Of a stretch of DNA of 64,000 nt, positions 44,193 through 53,287 are shown piece after piece. A program made the position numbers and the translations under genes. Origin of the DNA: Marinomonas sp. MED121 (GTDB lineage Bacteria > Pseudomonadota > Gammaproteobacteria > Pseudomonadales > Marinomonadaceae); the NCBI RefSeq assembly GCF_000153025.1, contig NZ_CH672434.1, forward strand, positions 54,909-118,908, read 5' to 3'. Position 1 is the first letter of the stretch. Every line of letters starts with the position of its first letter. The notes beneath the pieces are model-generated. The model ran no database searches, was not told the origin of the DNA, and saw only the letters and a program-made list of their open reading frames with translations.

Positions 44193-46079
44193 ATGAGCAA
44201 GATTAATGAAGTAAAAACGGCTGTAAAAGATTATTTTAGCCACCTTGCGGGTGAGAACTATGTCAGAGTTTTAGATACCCCCAATGTTTGGGGCCTCAAT
44301 TTTGATGAAGGCATCATGCCAAGGGCCAGAGAACGCCAGCAAGAATTTGAGCGAGCCATTGTCGAGATTATTCAAAAAACCAAATATCGCTGTGATCTAT
44401 CCTCGTTAAATAGCCCAGATCCAGATTGGACACGGGCGATTCTTGGGGCAATCGATACGGCGTTGAGTGCCAGTAAAAAGGGAGATGACCCTATTCAGTT
44501 TCGCTTTTTGTTTGGCCAAACGCCTCTTTATCCTATGACACCGCCCCCAAACTATACGGAATTTCAGGCGGCGCTTATTCGCTTATTTCGTATTCGTTCA
44601 AGCTTTTGGGCGGTAAAACCTGAGATCTGGATTGGTCGTTTTTATCGTCTTGAAAAAGGCATACGTTCTAGCATGTTTGCCAAGATCACCTCCCCCAAAT
44701 TTACCGATGAGACCAAGATGACTTGGAACCACTCTAAAATCATTGCCGTTGATGGTTGTGAGGCCTTAGTGGGCGGACATAACCTGAATATGGATTTGTT
44801 TAGAAGCTACCCGCCTGTGCATGATGTTTCTGTTGTGATTCATGGGGAAGCGGCACAAGGTGCTCAAGACTATTTAAATAAGATGTGGCAATGCAAAACG
44901 GATCTACTGAGTAAGGAGACGCTGGATAATGATGCGTTAACGTGGAAAAGTGCGGATGATGATAGTGCCAGTGTGCGAAAGCCACTCGATCCATTAGCAT
45001 CAGGTAAAGGCCAAGACCATATGACGCTGAGCCAAAAAGCCATTGTGAATTTACACAAACAAGGCTTGGTCCCTTTACCCGATCAAAAGCCTGCCCCTAT
45101 CGAGTTAAAAGCGTCGGCAAAATTGAGCCTGTCAGAATCGATAAAAGCCATTGATCTAGACACCCTTGAAGAATTAAAGCAGGACGTTTTTCAAGAGAGA
45201 ATTATCTACCGAGATTATGACAAGTTTAGCCAATATAAACTGGCTTCTAATGTCCTTAGTGTCGGTAAGTACTGGACTGGCCCTAAGCGCGACACGGACT
45301 ATCAAGAAGCCTCAGAGCACATGAAAAAGACCCTCATTATGGGAGCGAAGAAATGCATTCGTTTATCGCAAATGGATTTAATCAGTGCTTGGAAAAAGAA
45401 CTGGTCCGATCATGTGGTCTGTCATTGGATCATGGATGCCTTGATCCAAAACCCTCATCTCAATGTGCAAATTGTGGTGTCTCCACTGGATGCTGGTGCT
45501 GGCGCTGAGGGGGATCAATATTCCTTTGGTTCAGGGGCATGTCGTACTTTTGAGCTGATCCAGCACTATATGTTCACCACACCTGAGGGAACGCCTATCA
45601 ATGATAGTCAGGGCACGCGACGCAATGCCATGGCACGCTTACACATTGCGCCTTTGTTTTTTACCGATAAAGTACCAAAAGATAAAACCACTGAAGGCAA
45701 AACCTATAAATGGCCAAGCCTCAGCCCTGAGGGTTATACCGCAACCCTAAAGCAAGCTTCTTTACGCGAAAAGCCGGTCAAAAAAGGCGGCATTATTGGC
45801 AGCGCGGCTAAATCTGTGGCCAAGGCAAGTGGCTCTTTTTATGACAAGGTCGAATCGGCCCCGGGTAACCATGCCAAAATCATGATTATTGATGACGAGG
45901 CCTATATCGTCGGATCGGATAACCTTTACCCAGGCTTCTTATCTGAATTTAATTATCTGATTGAGGGTAAAGAAGCCGTAGAGGATTTGATCGAGAACTA
46001 CTGGAACAAACTCTGGTTATATTCTGCGCCACATTGTACTAACCCTGTGTGCAAAAATAGCAGCAAGCCAAACCATTAA
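44193..46079 (+). CDS. Phospholipase D-like protein with two HKD motifs
   Basis: The 628-residue product has two PLD catalytic motifs: NHSKIIAVDG (near residue 180, followed by LVGGHNLN) and NHAKIMIIDDEAYIVGSDNL (near residue 559). The spacing and pairing fit PLD-superfamily enzymes, including bacterial Tle5-type effectors, which cleave phosphatidylethanolamine. There is no signal peptide. I chose the ATG at 44193 because GGAG precedes it by 8 bases; an upstream frame start at 44100 lies inside the hydrolase gene. It is paired with the upstream hydrolase, suggesting joint lipid attack. No known secretion partner is adjacent. Confidence 0.8.
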   Translation: MSKINEVKTAVKDYFSHLAGENYVRVLDTPNVWGLNFDEGIMPRARERQQEFERAIVEIIQKTKYRCDLSSLNSPDPDWTRAILGAIDTALSASKKGDDPIQFRFLFGQTPLYPMTPPPNYTEFQAALIRLFRIRSSFWAVKPEIWIGRFYRLEKGIRSSMFAKITSPKFTDETKMTWNHSKIIAVDGCEALVGGHNLNMDLFRSYPPVHDVSVVIHGEAAQGAQDYLNKMWQCKTDLLSKETLDNDALTWKSADDDSASVRKPLDPLASGKGQDHMTLSQKAIVNLHKQGLVPLPDQKPAPIELKASAKLSLSESIKAIDLDTLEELKQDVFQERIIYRDYDKFSQYKLASNVLSVGKYWTGPKRDTDYQEASEHMKKTLIMGAKKCIRLSQMDLISAWKKNWSDHVVCHWIMDALIQNPHLNVQIVVSPLDAGAGAEGDQYSFGSGACRTFELIQHYMFTTPEGTPINDSQGTRRNAMARLHIAPLFFTDKVPKDKTTEGKTYKWPSLSPEGYTATLKQASLREKPVKKGGIIGSAAKSVAKASGSFYDKVESAPGNHAKIMIIDDEAYIVGSDNLYPGFLSEFNYLIEGKEAVEDLIENYWNKLWLYSAPHCTNPVCKNSSKPNH

Positions 46080-46152
46080 TGACTCGCATCAGCAAGGGAT
46101 AGGCGAAAGCAAATAACAAGGGAAAAAGGAAGCAAGCAATCAAGAAAGAGAT

Positions 46153-46181
46153 AAAAAGGGGAGCTCAGGCTCCCCTTTTTT
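46153..46181. terminator. Bidirectional terminator between the phospholipase and an AraC gene
   Basis: AAAAAGGGGAGC and GCTCCCCTTTTTT form a 12-bp stem around a 4-base loop, with T-runs on both strands, between convergent genes. Confidence 0.9.
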
Positions 46182-46188
46182 CCATTCA

Positions 46189-47019
46189 TTAAAATTGTGA
46201 AGGGGTAATGCCATACCATTTTCGAAAGGCGCGATTAAAATGGCTTTGATCGTAAAAGCCAACATTGGCCGCCACTTGAGCCAGAGTTTGATCAGGTAAA
46301 CGCAATAATAAACAGGCTCTCTCTAACCTTAATTGAATCAACCAGTTGTGAGGTGTGAGCCCCATGCTAGTTTCAAAACGCCTTAAAAATTGATAACGAC
46401 TAAGGTCACATAAAGCGGCAAGGATTTTTAGGCTAATTTTATAGGCCAGGTTTGCTTCAACATAGTCTCTGACTCGTATCAGCTGGCCCACAGATAACCC
46501 TCCTTCCGCCACCTGAGGCGTCACTAGCGTTAATGATTGAAACAAAGGATCAAAGCATTTAAGCCAAGCTGATTCCACCGCCAGCGCCTTAAGCCCTTCT
46601 GGATTTTGAATGCCTTGATAAAGCTGCTTTAAACGATTCGCTAAGGCTTGGTTTTCTATCATGGCACCCGCAAAAAAAGGGGCGATATCATCACCAACTA
46701 AACCAAGCTCTTTACCACTTATTTCAGCAAGATATTCTGTTAATAATGATGAGGAAATACGAAAGGTACACATGCTGTATTCCTTGTCATCATAGCCTGA
46801 ACCATCATGAATCTCCCCGGGAGGCATGATAGAAATTCGACCGGGGCCAAGTAACACACTCTTGCCTTGAAAACGCTGCTTCTGCACACCCTGAGTGACC
46901 ATGCCAATGTGATAATCCAGATGGTAATGGGGTTTGAATTCAAATTCGGAAAAGACCCCATCACTTAACATCAAATCAGGAGTATCGGCTACACGGTGAT
47001 ATTGAATTTGATCTTTCAC
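46189..47019 (-). CDS. AraC-family transcriptional regulator
   Basis: The 276-residue protein has a cupin-type N-terminal domain (HYHLDYHIGMVTQG, GPGRISIMPPGEIHDG) and two C-terminal HTH motifs, with LAALCDLSRYQFLRRFETSMGLTPHNWL and then VAANVGFYDQSHFNRAFRKWYGITPS. It is 44 bp downstream of the threonine aldolase gene on the same strand, and could be its regulator or an amino-acid-exporter activator. Confidence 0.88.
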   Translation of the reverse strand: MKDQIQYHRVADTPDLMLSDGVFSEFEFKPHYHLDYHIGMVTQGVQKQRFQGKSVLLGPGRISIMPPGEIHDGSGYDDKEYSMCTFRISSSLLTEYLAEISGKELGLVGDDIAPFFAGAMIENQALANRLKQLYQGIQNPEGLKALAVESAWLKCFDPLFQSLTLVTPQVAEGGLSVGQLIRVRDYVEANLAYKISLKILAALCDLSRYQFLRRFETSMGLTPHNWLIQLRLERACLLLRLPDQTLAQVAANVGFYDQSHFNRAFRKWYGITPSQF

Positions 47020-47063
47020 TGGCCCTCCCTATGTCATTAATTTGAAGCAAGATTAACACGGCT

Positions 47064-48155
47064 TTATTGATCCATAGAAGTAGCACTTAACTGTCTAGCG
47101 GATTGAATCAGAGCATCCACTTCTTCCAGGGCGGTTGCAAATGAGGTGACAAGTCGCACGACCCCTTTGCCCCATCTATCATGGTAAAAGCGAAAACCTT
47201 GCGCTAACAGACCTTGGATTATTGGCTCTGGTAACTGACAAAAAATAATATTCGCTTGGCTTGGCCCCAGTATTTTGACACCTTGAATATCACTTAAACC
47301 TTGAACTAATCGTGCTGCCATGGCATTGGCATGTTGGGCATTATTCAGCCATAAATCATCCTTTAAATACGCCTCCAGTTGGGCGGATAAGAGACGCATT
47401 TTAGAGGTTAGATGACCCGCACGCTTACGGCGAAATGCCAGCTCGTCACTTAAACTTGTATCAAATACTATGATGGCTTCTGCTGCCAGCACCCCATTTT
47501 TGGTAGCACCAAAAGAGAGGATATCCACCCCAGCCTGCCGGGTCATTTGAGCGGGTGTGCAATCCAAAGCCACCAGCGCATTGGCAAAGCGTGCCCCATC
47601 CATATGGTATTTAAGCCCATGATCGCGACAAATCGCCCCTATTTCCTCTATTTCTTCTAAAGAGTAAAGACTGCCACTCTCAGTTATTTGAGTCACACTG
47701 ACACAGGCTGGCTGCACACTGTGAACATCTCCCACTTTATTTTGAGCTGCGCGACGTAAAGCTGCCGGCGATATCTTGCTATTCTCCCCCGCTACACTAA
47801 CCAACTTAGCGCCAGCGCTATAAAACTCTGGTGCACCACATTCGTCATTATTAATATGACTATCTTGATGGCATAAAACCGCCCCCCAAGGAGGAGTGAG
47901 TGTGGCTAAACTTAAGCCATTTGCAGCCGACCCTGTTGCCACTAAAAATACCTTAAGGTCACACTCAAATATGTCGCGAAGTCGCGCTTCCATCCTTTGA
48001 GTAAATTCATCGGCACCATAAGGCTGTGCCGCCCCAACACTTGCCGCGATTAAGGCATCCATAACTTCTTTGGAAGCACCGGCGACATTATCACTACTAA
48101 AACCACCTTTTAGACCAGGTAAGTTTGCGACGTCTTGTGGGTAAGCTTGGGTCAT
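47064..48155 (-). CDS. ltaE: Low-specificity L-threonine aldolase
   Basis: This PLP enzyme cleaves threonine to glycine and acetaldehyde. The 363-residue product shows [44 protein letters not shown] and the PLP-binding Lys in [13 protein letters not shown] chose the ATG at 48155 with AAGGAA upstream; the frame from 48266 adds 37 unconserved residues. It shares a short operon with the downstream AraC gene. Specificity for L- or L-allo-threonine is not distinguishable. Confidence 0.88.
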   Translation of the reverse strand: MTQAYPQDVANLPGLKGGFSSDNVAGASKEVMDALIAASVGAAQPYGADEFTQRMEARLRDIFECDLKVFLVATGSAANGLSLATLTPPWGAVLCHQDSHINNDECGAPEFYSAGAKLVSVAGENSKISPAALRRAAQNKVGDVHSVQPACVSVTQITESGSLYSLEEIEEIGAICRDHGLKYHMDGARFANALVALDCTPAQMTRQAGVDILSFGATKNGVLAAEAIIVFDTSLSDELAFRRKRAGHLTSKMRLLSAQLEAYLKDDLWLNNAQHANAMAARLVQGLSDIQGVKILGPSQANIIFCQLPEPIIQGLLAQGFRFYHDRWGKGVVRLVTSFATALEEVDALIQSARQLSATSMDQ

Positions 48156-48360
48156 ACTGAGTTCCTTAGATGCACCATAAATAGGTTTAAAAAATGATGT
48201 GTTCAGTATGCCTATTTGCTTTTCAAATGGATTGTAAAATATTGCAGAATGTTTTTCGTAACACACAAAAGATAAGGAAACCTGCGGTGGGATTCAGAAT
48301 TAGCTAGGCAAAGCCCTGTAAGCCAAAACACTAAGACCAAAACTGACAACAGCCAATCAA

Positions 48361-48395
48361 TAGACATCAAGTAATTGCTAATTACTTGATGTCTA
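48361..48395. repeat. Perfect 16-bp palindrome with a 3-base loop
   Basis: TAGACATCAAGTAATT and AATTACTTGATGTCTA are perfect inverted copies around GCT. It lies 14 bp downstream of the stop of the AraC/GyrI gene and upstream of the aldolase gene, both on the minus strand. No T-run follows. It could be a terminator-like hairpin or a binding site for a dimeric regulator. Confidence 0.75.
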
Positions 48396-48408
48396 GCTCT
48401 CACTTTGA

Positions 48409-49392
48409 TTAAAGCGCTTTGAGTTTGATATAGATTTCCATCTCCACAAAGCCATCCACTCTGGCATCATTAAGATAATGCTCTATTACGGGGAAGTGAT
48501 CTGGCTCATAGCCACTTTGCGGCAACCAATGGGAGTAAAAGTGCAAATGGGCTTGTATCGCCTCGGCTCCCGGCCCTTTGTAATAATGCACCGCATACTG
48601 ACCGGCTGGAATGCTGGCAATAAAATAAGGCGCATTGACTCTCGTACTTTGCGCCGCTTCCGGCATAATAATTGCGGCTTCATAACGGCATTTATTTAAA
48701 GGCGTTAACACCGGATTATCATAACAAAATGCAAACCTTTGCTGGTTAGACTCTTCTATCCCTCTTGTTTGTGCAAAGTCGATCAGTTGCCCCCAAGTTT
48801 GATAGATAGCAGATTCTTCATAACCACCAACACTCGCTAATTTTATTACTTTTTGTTCTGATAAGTTTTTTACTTTCACGTCCATTTTTTCACCCTTTTG
48901 TAACGATTTTATCTCTAGTTCAGCAGCGTCTTGCTGCTGTTCGCTGTCATTCTTGATGACTTGAGTAGGATATAAATCGCTGGGTAAAAACACTTTTCCA
49001 TACTTGCTTTGTATTTTTCCTATCTTGCTGTTTTTTGTTTTATCGGATTGATTCGACAGCTTACTTGGATCTCTTAACTCAGAGGGACTAAAGCCAAAAT
49101 AAAGCTTAACGGCTTTAGCAAAGTTGGCACTGGAGGAAAAACCACTTTCCAGAGCGATGTGAGTGATCGAATGCTCTGGGTAACACATCAGTTTATTAAC
49201 CGCTCTTTCCATTCGTCTACGACCTATGTAGTCATTTAAGGTTTCATCCATCACCCCTTTAAAAATGCGATGAAAGTGAAATTCAGAAAAGTGACTGGCT
49301 TTAGCCACGTCACTTAAAGATAAATGCGTATTTAGGTTGGTCTCTATATATTCAAGGGCTTGCTGGATTCTAGCGAGATAAACTGAGTTCAT
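48409..49392 (-). CDS. AraC-family regulator fused to a GyrI-like effector-binding domain
   Basis: The 327-residue protein has an N-terminal AraC-type double HTH (YIETNLNTHLSLSDVAKASHFSEFHFHRIFKGVMD, then ALESGFSSSANFAKAVKLYFGFSPSEL) and a C-terminal GyrI-like segment from about residue 170 (VKNLSEQKVIKLASVGGYEE, then IPAGQYAVHYYKGPG and EIYIKL at the end). This architecture is shared with Rob/MarA-type sensors of small hydrophobic molecules. The linker between domains (about 115-165) is long and charged. Three AGTAGYTAAT-type 13-bp units lie near 49436-49475 just upstream. Confidence 0.88.
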   Translation of the reverse strand: MNSVYLARIQQALEYIETNLNTHLSLSDVAKASHFSEFHFHRIFKGVMDETLNDYIGRRRMERAVNKLMCYPEHSITHIALESGFSSSANFAKAVKLYFGFSPSELRDPSKLSNQSDKTKNSKIGKIQSKYGKVFLPSDLYPTQVIKNDSEQQQDAAELEIKSLQKGEKMDVKVKNLSEQKVIKLASVGGYEESAIYQTWGQLIDFAQTRGIEESNQQRFAFCYDNPVLTPLNKCRYEAAIIMPEAAQSTRVNAPYFIASIPAGQYAVHYYKGPGAEAIQAHLHFYSHWLPQSGYEPDHFPVIEHYLNDARVDGFVEMEIYIKLKAL

Positions 49393-49559
49393 AATTTACA
49401 ACTGGGTGTCTTAATCGTAAAAAGATAACTATTAAAGTAGTTAATAGGAGTAGTTAATGAGAGTAGCTAATAGAATAGTGACAGGAAAATCAGCGGATAG
49501 ATTATCAGATTGATACTAAAGCGACTTTTCCATTCTTGCGCTTTACACCAAGACGCTCA

Positions 49560-49892
49560 TTAAACTGACCTTGGTGCAAACATAATAATGCCCATGCCAA
49601 TAAGTGCCACACTCGCCCCTATCATATCCCAATGGGTTGGTTTAATGCCGTCCACCAGCCATAACCATAGAATGGCAACAAAAATATAAACACCACCATA
49701 AGCAGCATACACACGGCCGGACGCCTCTGGATGTAAGGATAATAACCAGGCAAACAAGGCTAAACAAAAGGCAGCGGGTATCAAGAGTAAAATACTTTTA
49801 TCTTGTTTAAGCCACAAATAAGGTAAGTAGCAGCCTAGAATTTCGGCCAAGGCGGTGACTATAAAAAGACCCAGGGTTTTCAATTCAAACAT
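49560..49892 (-). CDS. ynfA: YnfA/UPF0060 family membrane protein
   Basis: This is a small inner-membrane protein of 110 residues with four hydrophobic segments. The sequence [19 protein letters not shown] at the N-terminus and [26 protein letters not shown] are typical of YnfA, a family related to small multidrug resistance proteins. I chose the ATG at 49892; the frame from 49940 overlaps the next gene and adds residues that do not match the family. The transported substrate is unknown. Confidence 0.87.
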   Translation of the reverse strand: MFELKTLGLFIVTALAEILGCYLPYLWLKQDKSILLLIPAAFCLALFAWLLSLHPEASGRVYAAYGGVYIFVAILWLWLVDGIKPTHWDMIGASVALIGMGIIMFAPRSV

Positions 49893-49899
49893 TAATGCG

Positions 49900-50091
49900 T
49901 TACTCGTTTTCGGCTCTAACATGAATCTCCAGCTCTCCATTTCCTTGCATTGAAATATTGAAACTAATGGGACGACAGCAGACTTGGCAATCTTCTATGT
50001 ATTCTTGATCGGTATCTTCGGGGTCAATAAGAACCTCGATCACCTCCCCACAATAGGGACAAGAGATGCTTTTTTCTTCGAGTTGATGCAT
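49900..50091 (-). CDS. CPXCG-motif cysteine-rich (zinc-ribbon-like) protein
   Basis: This is a 63-residue protein with SCPYCGE and CQVCCRPI motifs about 30 residues apart, which is the CPXCG small zinc-ribbon family. I used the ATG at 50091, since the upstream TTG-containing start (50109) has no good ribosome-binding site and AGG precedes 50091. The gene is 7 bp from ynfA and 48 bp from the tag gene. The family function is unknown. Confidence 0.8.
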   Translation of the reverse strand: MHQLEEKSISCPYCGEVIEVLIDPEDTDQEYIEDCQVCCRPISFNISMQGNGELEIHVRAENE

Positions 50092-50139
50092 GGTTAACCT
50101 GCTTAGCAAGATAAATGAATAAGAGGCACTTATTCTAAC

Positions 50140-50739
50140 TCAAGGTCTTTTTAGCTGCTTGCGAATTATGTCGATTTCTTCTCGCACACAACAACCGTGC
50201 TCATGGTCATTAATAAACCCCATGGACTGTAAAAAGGCAAACATGGTGGTGGGGCCAACAAATTTCCAGCCTTTCTTTTTAAGCGCTTTAGAGAGAGCAA
50301 TGGATTCTGTTGAAGTAGTTTGAGTTTGAGGCTCAGCAGGTATTTTAGCCTCATAACGCCAAAAGAAGGCTGCTAATGAGCCTTCTTCTTGTTGCATCTC
50401 AATGGCTTTTTGTGCGTTATTAATAACCGCTTCTATTTTTCGACGATTGCGAATGATGCCTTCATTTTGCAGTAATTTCTCTACATAAGCTTCTTGATAA
50501 AGGGCAACTTTATGAAAATCAAATTGATCAAAAGCGGCGCGAAAAGCCGCTCGTTTATTTAAGATGGTGCGCCAACTCAAGCCAGATTGAAAACTCTCTA
50601 GACACACCTTCTCAAACAATCTTTGATCATCAATAACAGGGAATCCCCATTCTTTGTCATGATAGGCAAGAAACTCAGGGGCAGTGCCAGCCCAAGCGCA
50701 TCGTGCTTTACCATCAGGGCCAATAAATGGGTCTGTCAT
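50140..50739 (-). CDS. tag: DNA-3-methyladenine glycosylase I
   Basis: This is a cytoplasmic base-excision-repair enzyme removing 3-methyladenine. The 199-residue product shows CAWAGTAPEFLAYHDKEWGFPV, FEKVCLESFQSGLSWRTIL (the substrate pocket), and MGFINDHEHGCCVREE at the C-terminus. The zinc-binding Cys and His residues of the Tag fold are present at N- and C-termini. It lies in a run of minus-strand small genes. Confidence 0.93.
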   Translation of the reverse strand: MTDPFIGPDGKARCAWAGTAPEFLAYHDKEWGFPVIDDQRLFEKVCLESFQSGLSWRTILNKRAAFRAAFDQFDFHKVALYQEAYVEKLLQNEGIIRNRRKIEAVINNAQKAIEMQQEEGSLAAFFWRYEAKIPAEPQTQTTSTESIALSKALKKKGWKFVGPTTMFAFLQSMGFINDHEHGCCVREEIDIIRKQLKRP

Positions 50740-50769
50740 TCAATTTTCCTGTTGCTTTAAACCTGCTTT

Positions 50770-51081
50770 TCAATTTTGGGCAGGCATTAAAAAAGCTAGC
50801 CTATCATCTAACTGGTTTGGGGTAACTTCATAAATCTCAGCTTGTACAACTTTATGGATGACAAAAGGATCTTGATTCACTTTCTCGACTAAAGCGTCGT
50901 AACTCAGATTAAAAGCCATGATGAAGCCCCCTGCTTTTGGGTTATCATCAGAAGGTTTAATGCTCCCAACCATGAGAAATACACCTTCTTCAACGCCTTG
51001 TTTGATCCAGTCCTTATGACCTTGCATAAATTCAGCTGCCAACGCTTTATTTTCTGCAAAGGTTAAATAAACATTGAACAT
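50770..51081 (-). CDS. YciI-like protein
   Basis: The 103-residue protein has the YciI family arrangement: short strands, the AGGFIMAF segment and the DPFVIHKVVQAEIYEV stretch, similar to antibiotic-biosynthesis-monooxygenase-like folds. No catalytic site is assigned. It may be co-transcribed with tag. Confidence 0.8.
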   Translation of the reverse strand: MFNVYLTFAENKALAAEFMQGHKDWIKQGVEEGVFLMVGSIKPSDDNPKAGGFIMAFNLSYDALVEKVNQDPFVIHKVVQAEIYEVTPNQLDDRLAFLMPAQN

Positions 51082-51112
51082 AATATTATCTCCTCATTTC
51101 CATTGATTCGTT

Positions 51113-51523
51113 CTAAAGTTCACTTGCATAGTAGCTCATAATTTCTGCCTCAGTCATTGAGGCAGTGTCTTGGGCAAAACAATAATAATCAGGCTTTTTA
51201 TCGATATAGAATTGCATTGCCATAGCAAGACCTTCTAGGTTTTCGAAGATACCGACTGGCATATTGTAAGCTTCTGCTTTTTTGAAATAAAAATAAAGAT
51301 GCGTACCGCATGATTGGCAAAACCCTCGCTTCGCCCACGCTGAAGAATCGTACTCTTTAATATGTTCTTGCCCTTCAAATTGGACCTTGGTACCGCACTG
51401 AACCGCAAGAAATGGCCCGCCTCCCCAACCTCGACAAGATTGACAGTGACAGGCACTCACATCGGGCTTTACCTCTTCGGCCGTAATTTTGACTTGTCCG
51501 CATAAACAGCTTGCGTTTGGCAT
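51113..51523 (-). CDS. GFA-family (Mss4-like) protein
   Basis: The 136-residue product has the Cys patterns CLCGQV near the N-terminus, CHCQSCRGWGGGP, and CQSCGTHLYFYF, matching the GFA/glutathione-dependent formaldehyde-activating family zinc site. The sequence differs from the other GFA gene at 42091-42501, so the two are distant paralogues. Confidence 0.83.
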   Translation of the reverse strand: MPNASCLCGQVKITAEEVKPDVSACHCQSCRGWGGGPFLAVQCGTKVQFEGQEHIKEYDSSAWAKRGFCQSCGTHLYFYFKKAEAYNMPVGIFENLEGLAMAMQFYIDKKPDYYCFAQDTASMTEAEIMSYYASEL

Positions 51524-51571
51524 GGGTGATTTCCTTATTAATAATTGTATGAGTATTAGCGAGCGCTCAAT

Positions 51572-52117
51572 TTAAAGTGGAGAGAATTCCATTATCCAAT
51601 TGGTTTCCCAGGTTGTGCCATCGTCGGTGGAGAATGCTTGTTCCCACCTTGGGCTTTTTGCAGAGGATATCCATTTAAACCGAACTTTAATGTTTTGTCC
51701 GTGCAGTACATCATTGGCATAAAACAAACCGATACCTTGTGTAAAACGCCCTGTAACTGGCGTCTCAAGGGCATCAGGAAAACGTGCATCTAACCACCAG
51801 ATCGACCATGTTTGTGTCATTTCATTAAAAGAGCGTAGCGCTAAAGCACGATAACTTTCTTCTGGATAAGCTTCGGACAAGTTAAGTAAGTTATCTTCTA
51901 AATTACCAAAACCGCCCAGAGTTTTAATGGTTGAAGAAGTACCGTCAAATTCATACCACTCCTGACAATTTTCTAAACGCTTTTTAAGCCGCCTATGCTT
52001 TACCTGCCAATGACCTATCATAAAATCAAAGTCTTTCGGTGCTTTAAGACCTGCTTCTACCTCCAAACTTTGTTCTGAGCTCTCACTTTCAAAGGGGTTT
52101 AACGTTTGCGCTAACAT
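51572..52117 (-). CDS. Uncharacterised soluble protein, DUF1579-like
   Basis: The 181-residue protein has the FDFMIGHWQVKHRRL opening and WSIWWLDARFPD, resembling the DUF1579/lipocalin-like fold. The N-terminal 25 residues are low-complexity and Ser/Glu-rich. It overlaps the upstream hydrolase gene by 7 bp, so the pair is coupled. The function is not known. Confidence 0.6.
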   Translation of the reverse strand: MLAQTLNPFESESSEQSLEVEAGLKAPKDFDFMIGHWQVKHRRLKKRLENCQEWYEFDGTSSTIKTLGGFGNLEDNLLNLSEAYPEESYRALALRSFNEMTQTWSIWWLDARFPDALETPVTGRFTQGIGLFYANDVLHGQNIKVRFKWISSAKSPRWEQAFSTDDGTTWETNWIMEFSPL

Positions 52118-53034
52118 ACTGGCTCCTTCTCTGACTGTTGCTTATCTGATATTTGCTTCTCTGACTGTTGCTTTTTTGACTGCTGCTTTTTTGATAGTCG
52201 CTTCACTTGATTTGATATTGCGGGTGTTAGCCTCATCTTTGATGAGAGAGCTTCAAGCAGAAAGGGTTTTACCTTTTGAGTAAAAACATAAGGATTGTCT
52301 TGGTATGCCTCATGACCCGCCGTGGCAATTGAAGCAGTTTGAGACCCTTTGATAAGAGAATTGAGGCGACTCATTTCCATCTCAGAAAATAAGTGGTCTT
52401 CTTCTCCTCTTACCAATAAACAAGGGGCTTTTATCTGCTTAACCGCTTTATCTGGGTAATAGCTGGTTTTGCCTGATGTCCATAAGTTAACGGCTTGCTC
52501 CACTAGGTGATCAAAATCTGGTTCTGGATTGATCCTGTCATAATAAGCAGTCGGTACGGGAAATTTAGCGCGCCATTTTGGCCCTGTCATATTGGCTAAA
52601 AAAGGAAAGCTGAAATCGTTTTTGTGAATCTGTTGATGAGCTGCAATGGCAACAAGTGCTTTCACTTGGCTGGCTTTTTCTGAGGTTTTATGGGAAGCGA
52701 TACGATAAGCGGTAATCCCACCATCACTAAAGCCTATGATGGCAAAGTGTGAGAGATTGAGGTGATCAAGCAGTGCTTCGACATCTTCTTGATAGGTTTT
52801 ATAGCTCAGCGCTTTAGTGCCAAGACTGGATTTTCCATGGCCTCTAAAGTCTAACCCTATCAATTTAAAGTCATCGACCAAAGCGCTTAAAATGGCATTA
52901 AAGTCGGTTAAATTGCCCATGCCACCATGAAGTAAGATAAGTGGAAAGCCTGCTGGGTTTCCTATCACCTCATAATAAAGTTTGGCATCTTCCCTTGTTA
53001 AGTAGTTGCCAGAATTATGGGTAAATAGTGCCAT
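52111..53034 (-). CDS. Alpha/beta-fold hydrolase with a charged C-terminal repeat tail
   Basis: The 307-residue hydrolase has the oxyanion-hole-like LLHGGMGN motif, the nucleophile GFSDGG, an acidic residue in RGEEDHLFSEME and the catalytic His in AGHEAYQDNP. The product continues after the core with about 30 residues of KKQQS/SEKQI/SDKQQS pentapeptides, encoded by five 15-bp tandem units at 52132-52206. The tail is unlikely to be part of the fold. The natural substrate is not known. Confidence 0.78.
   Translation of the reverse strand: MALFTHNSGNYLTREDAKLYYEVIGNPAGFPLILLHGGMGNLTDFNAILSALVDDFKLIGLDFRGHGKSSLGTKALSYKTYQEDVEALLDHLNLSHFAIIGFSDGGITAYRIASHKTSEKASQVKALVAIAAHQQIHKNDFSFPFLANMTGPKWRAKFPVPTAYYDRINPEPDFDHLVEQAVNLWTSGKTSYYPDKAVKQIKAPCLLVRGEEDHLFSEMEMSRLNSLIKGSQTASIATAGHEAYQDNPYVFTQKVKPFLLEALSSKMRLTPAISNQVKRLSKKQQSKKQQSEKQISDKQQSEKEPVC
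52132..52206 (-). repeat. In-frame 15-bp tandem array in the hydrolase gene
   Basis: Five 15-bp units (GACTGTTGCTTATCT, GATATTTGCTTCTCT, GACTGTTGCTTTTTT, GACTGCTGCTTTTTT, GATAGTCGCTTCACT) keep frame and encode K/E/D-KQQS-type pentapeptides near the C-terminus. Confidence 0.85.
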
Positions 53035-53287
53035 TGCTATCTGCTCCTTGATTAACTATTTGATCTCGAAGCCGACAGTATAATGACACCCTACTGACAC
53101 CATTTGTCAGTAGTAAATTAAATATGATAAAAAGAATAACAGATAAAAAATTGGCAGGAATTTAACGCTATGAAAAAGGGAAAAAATGCCTTCCTTGGCA
53201 CAATGCACTTACCTAAACGTCCATTTTAAAAACCTGACTGACACCTTGGCGGCGAACGCAGCCATTGAAATACGACTTACTTCAGAC

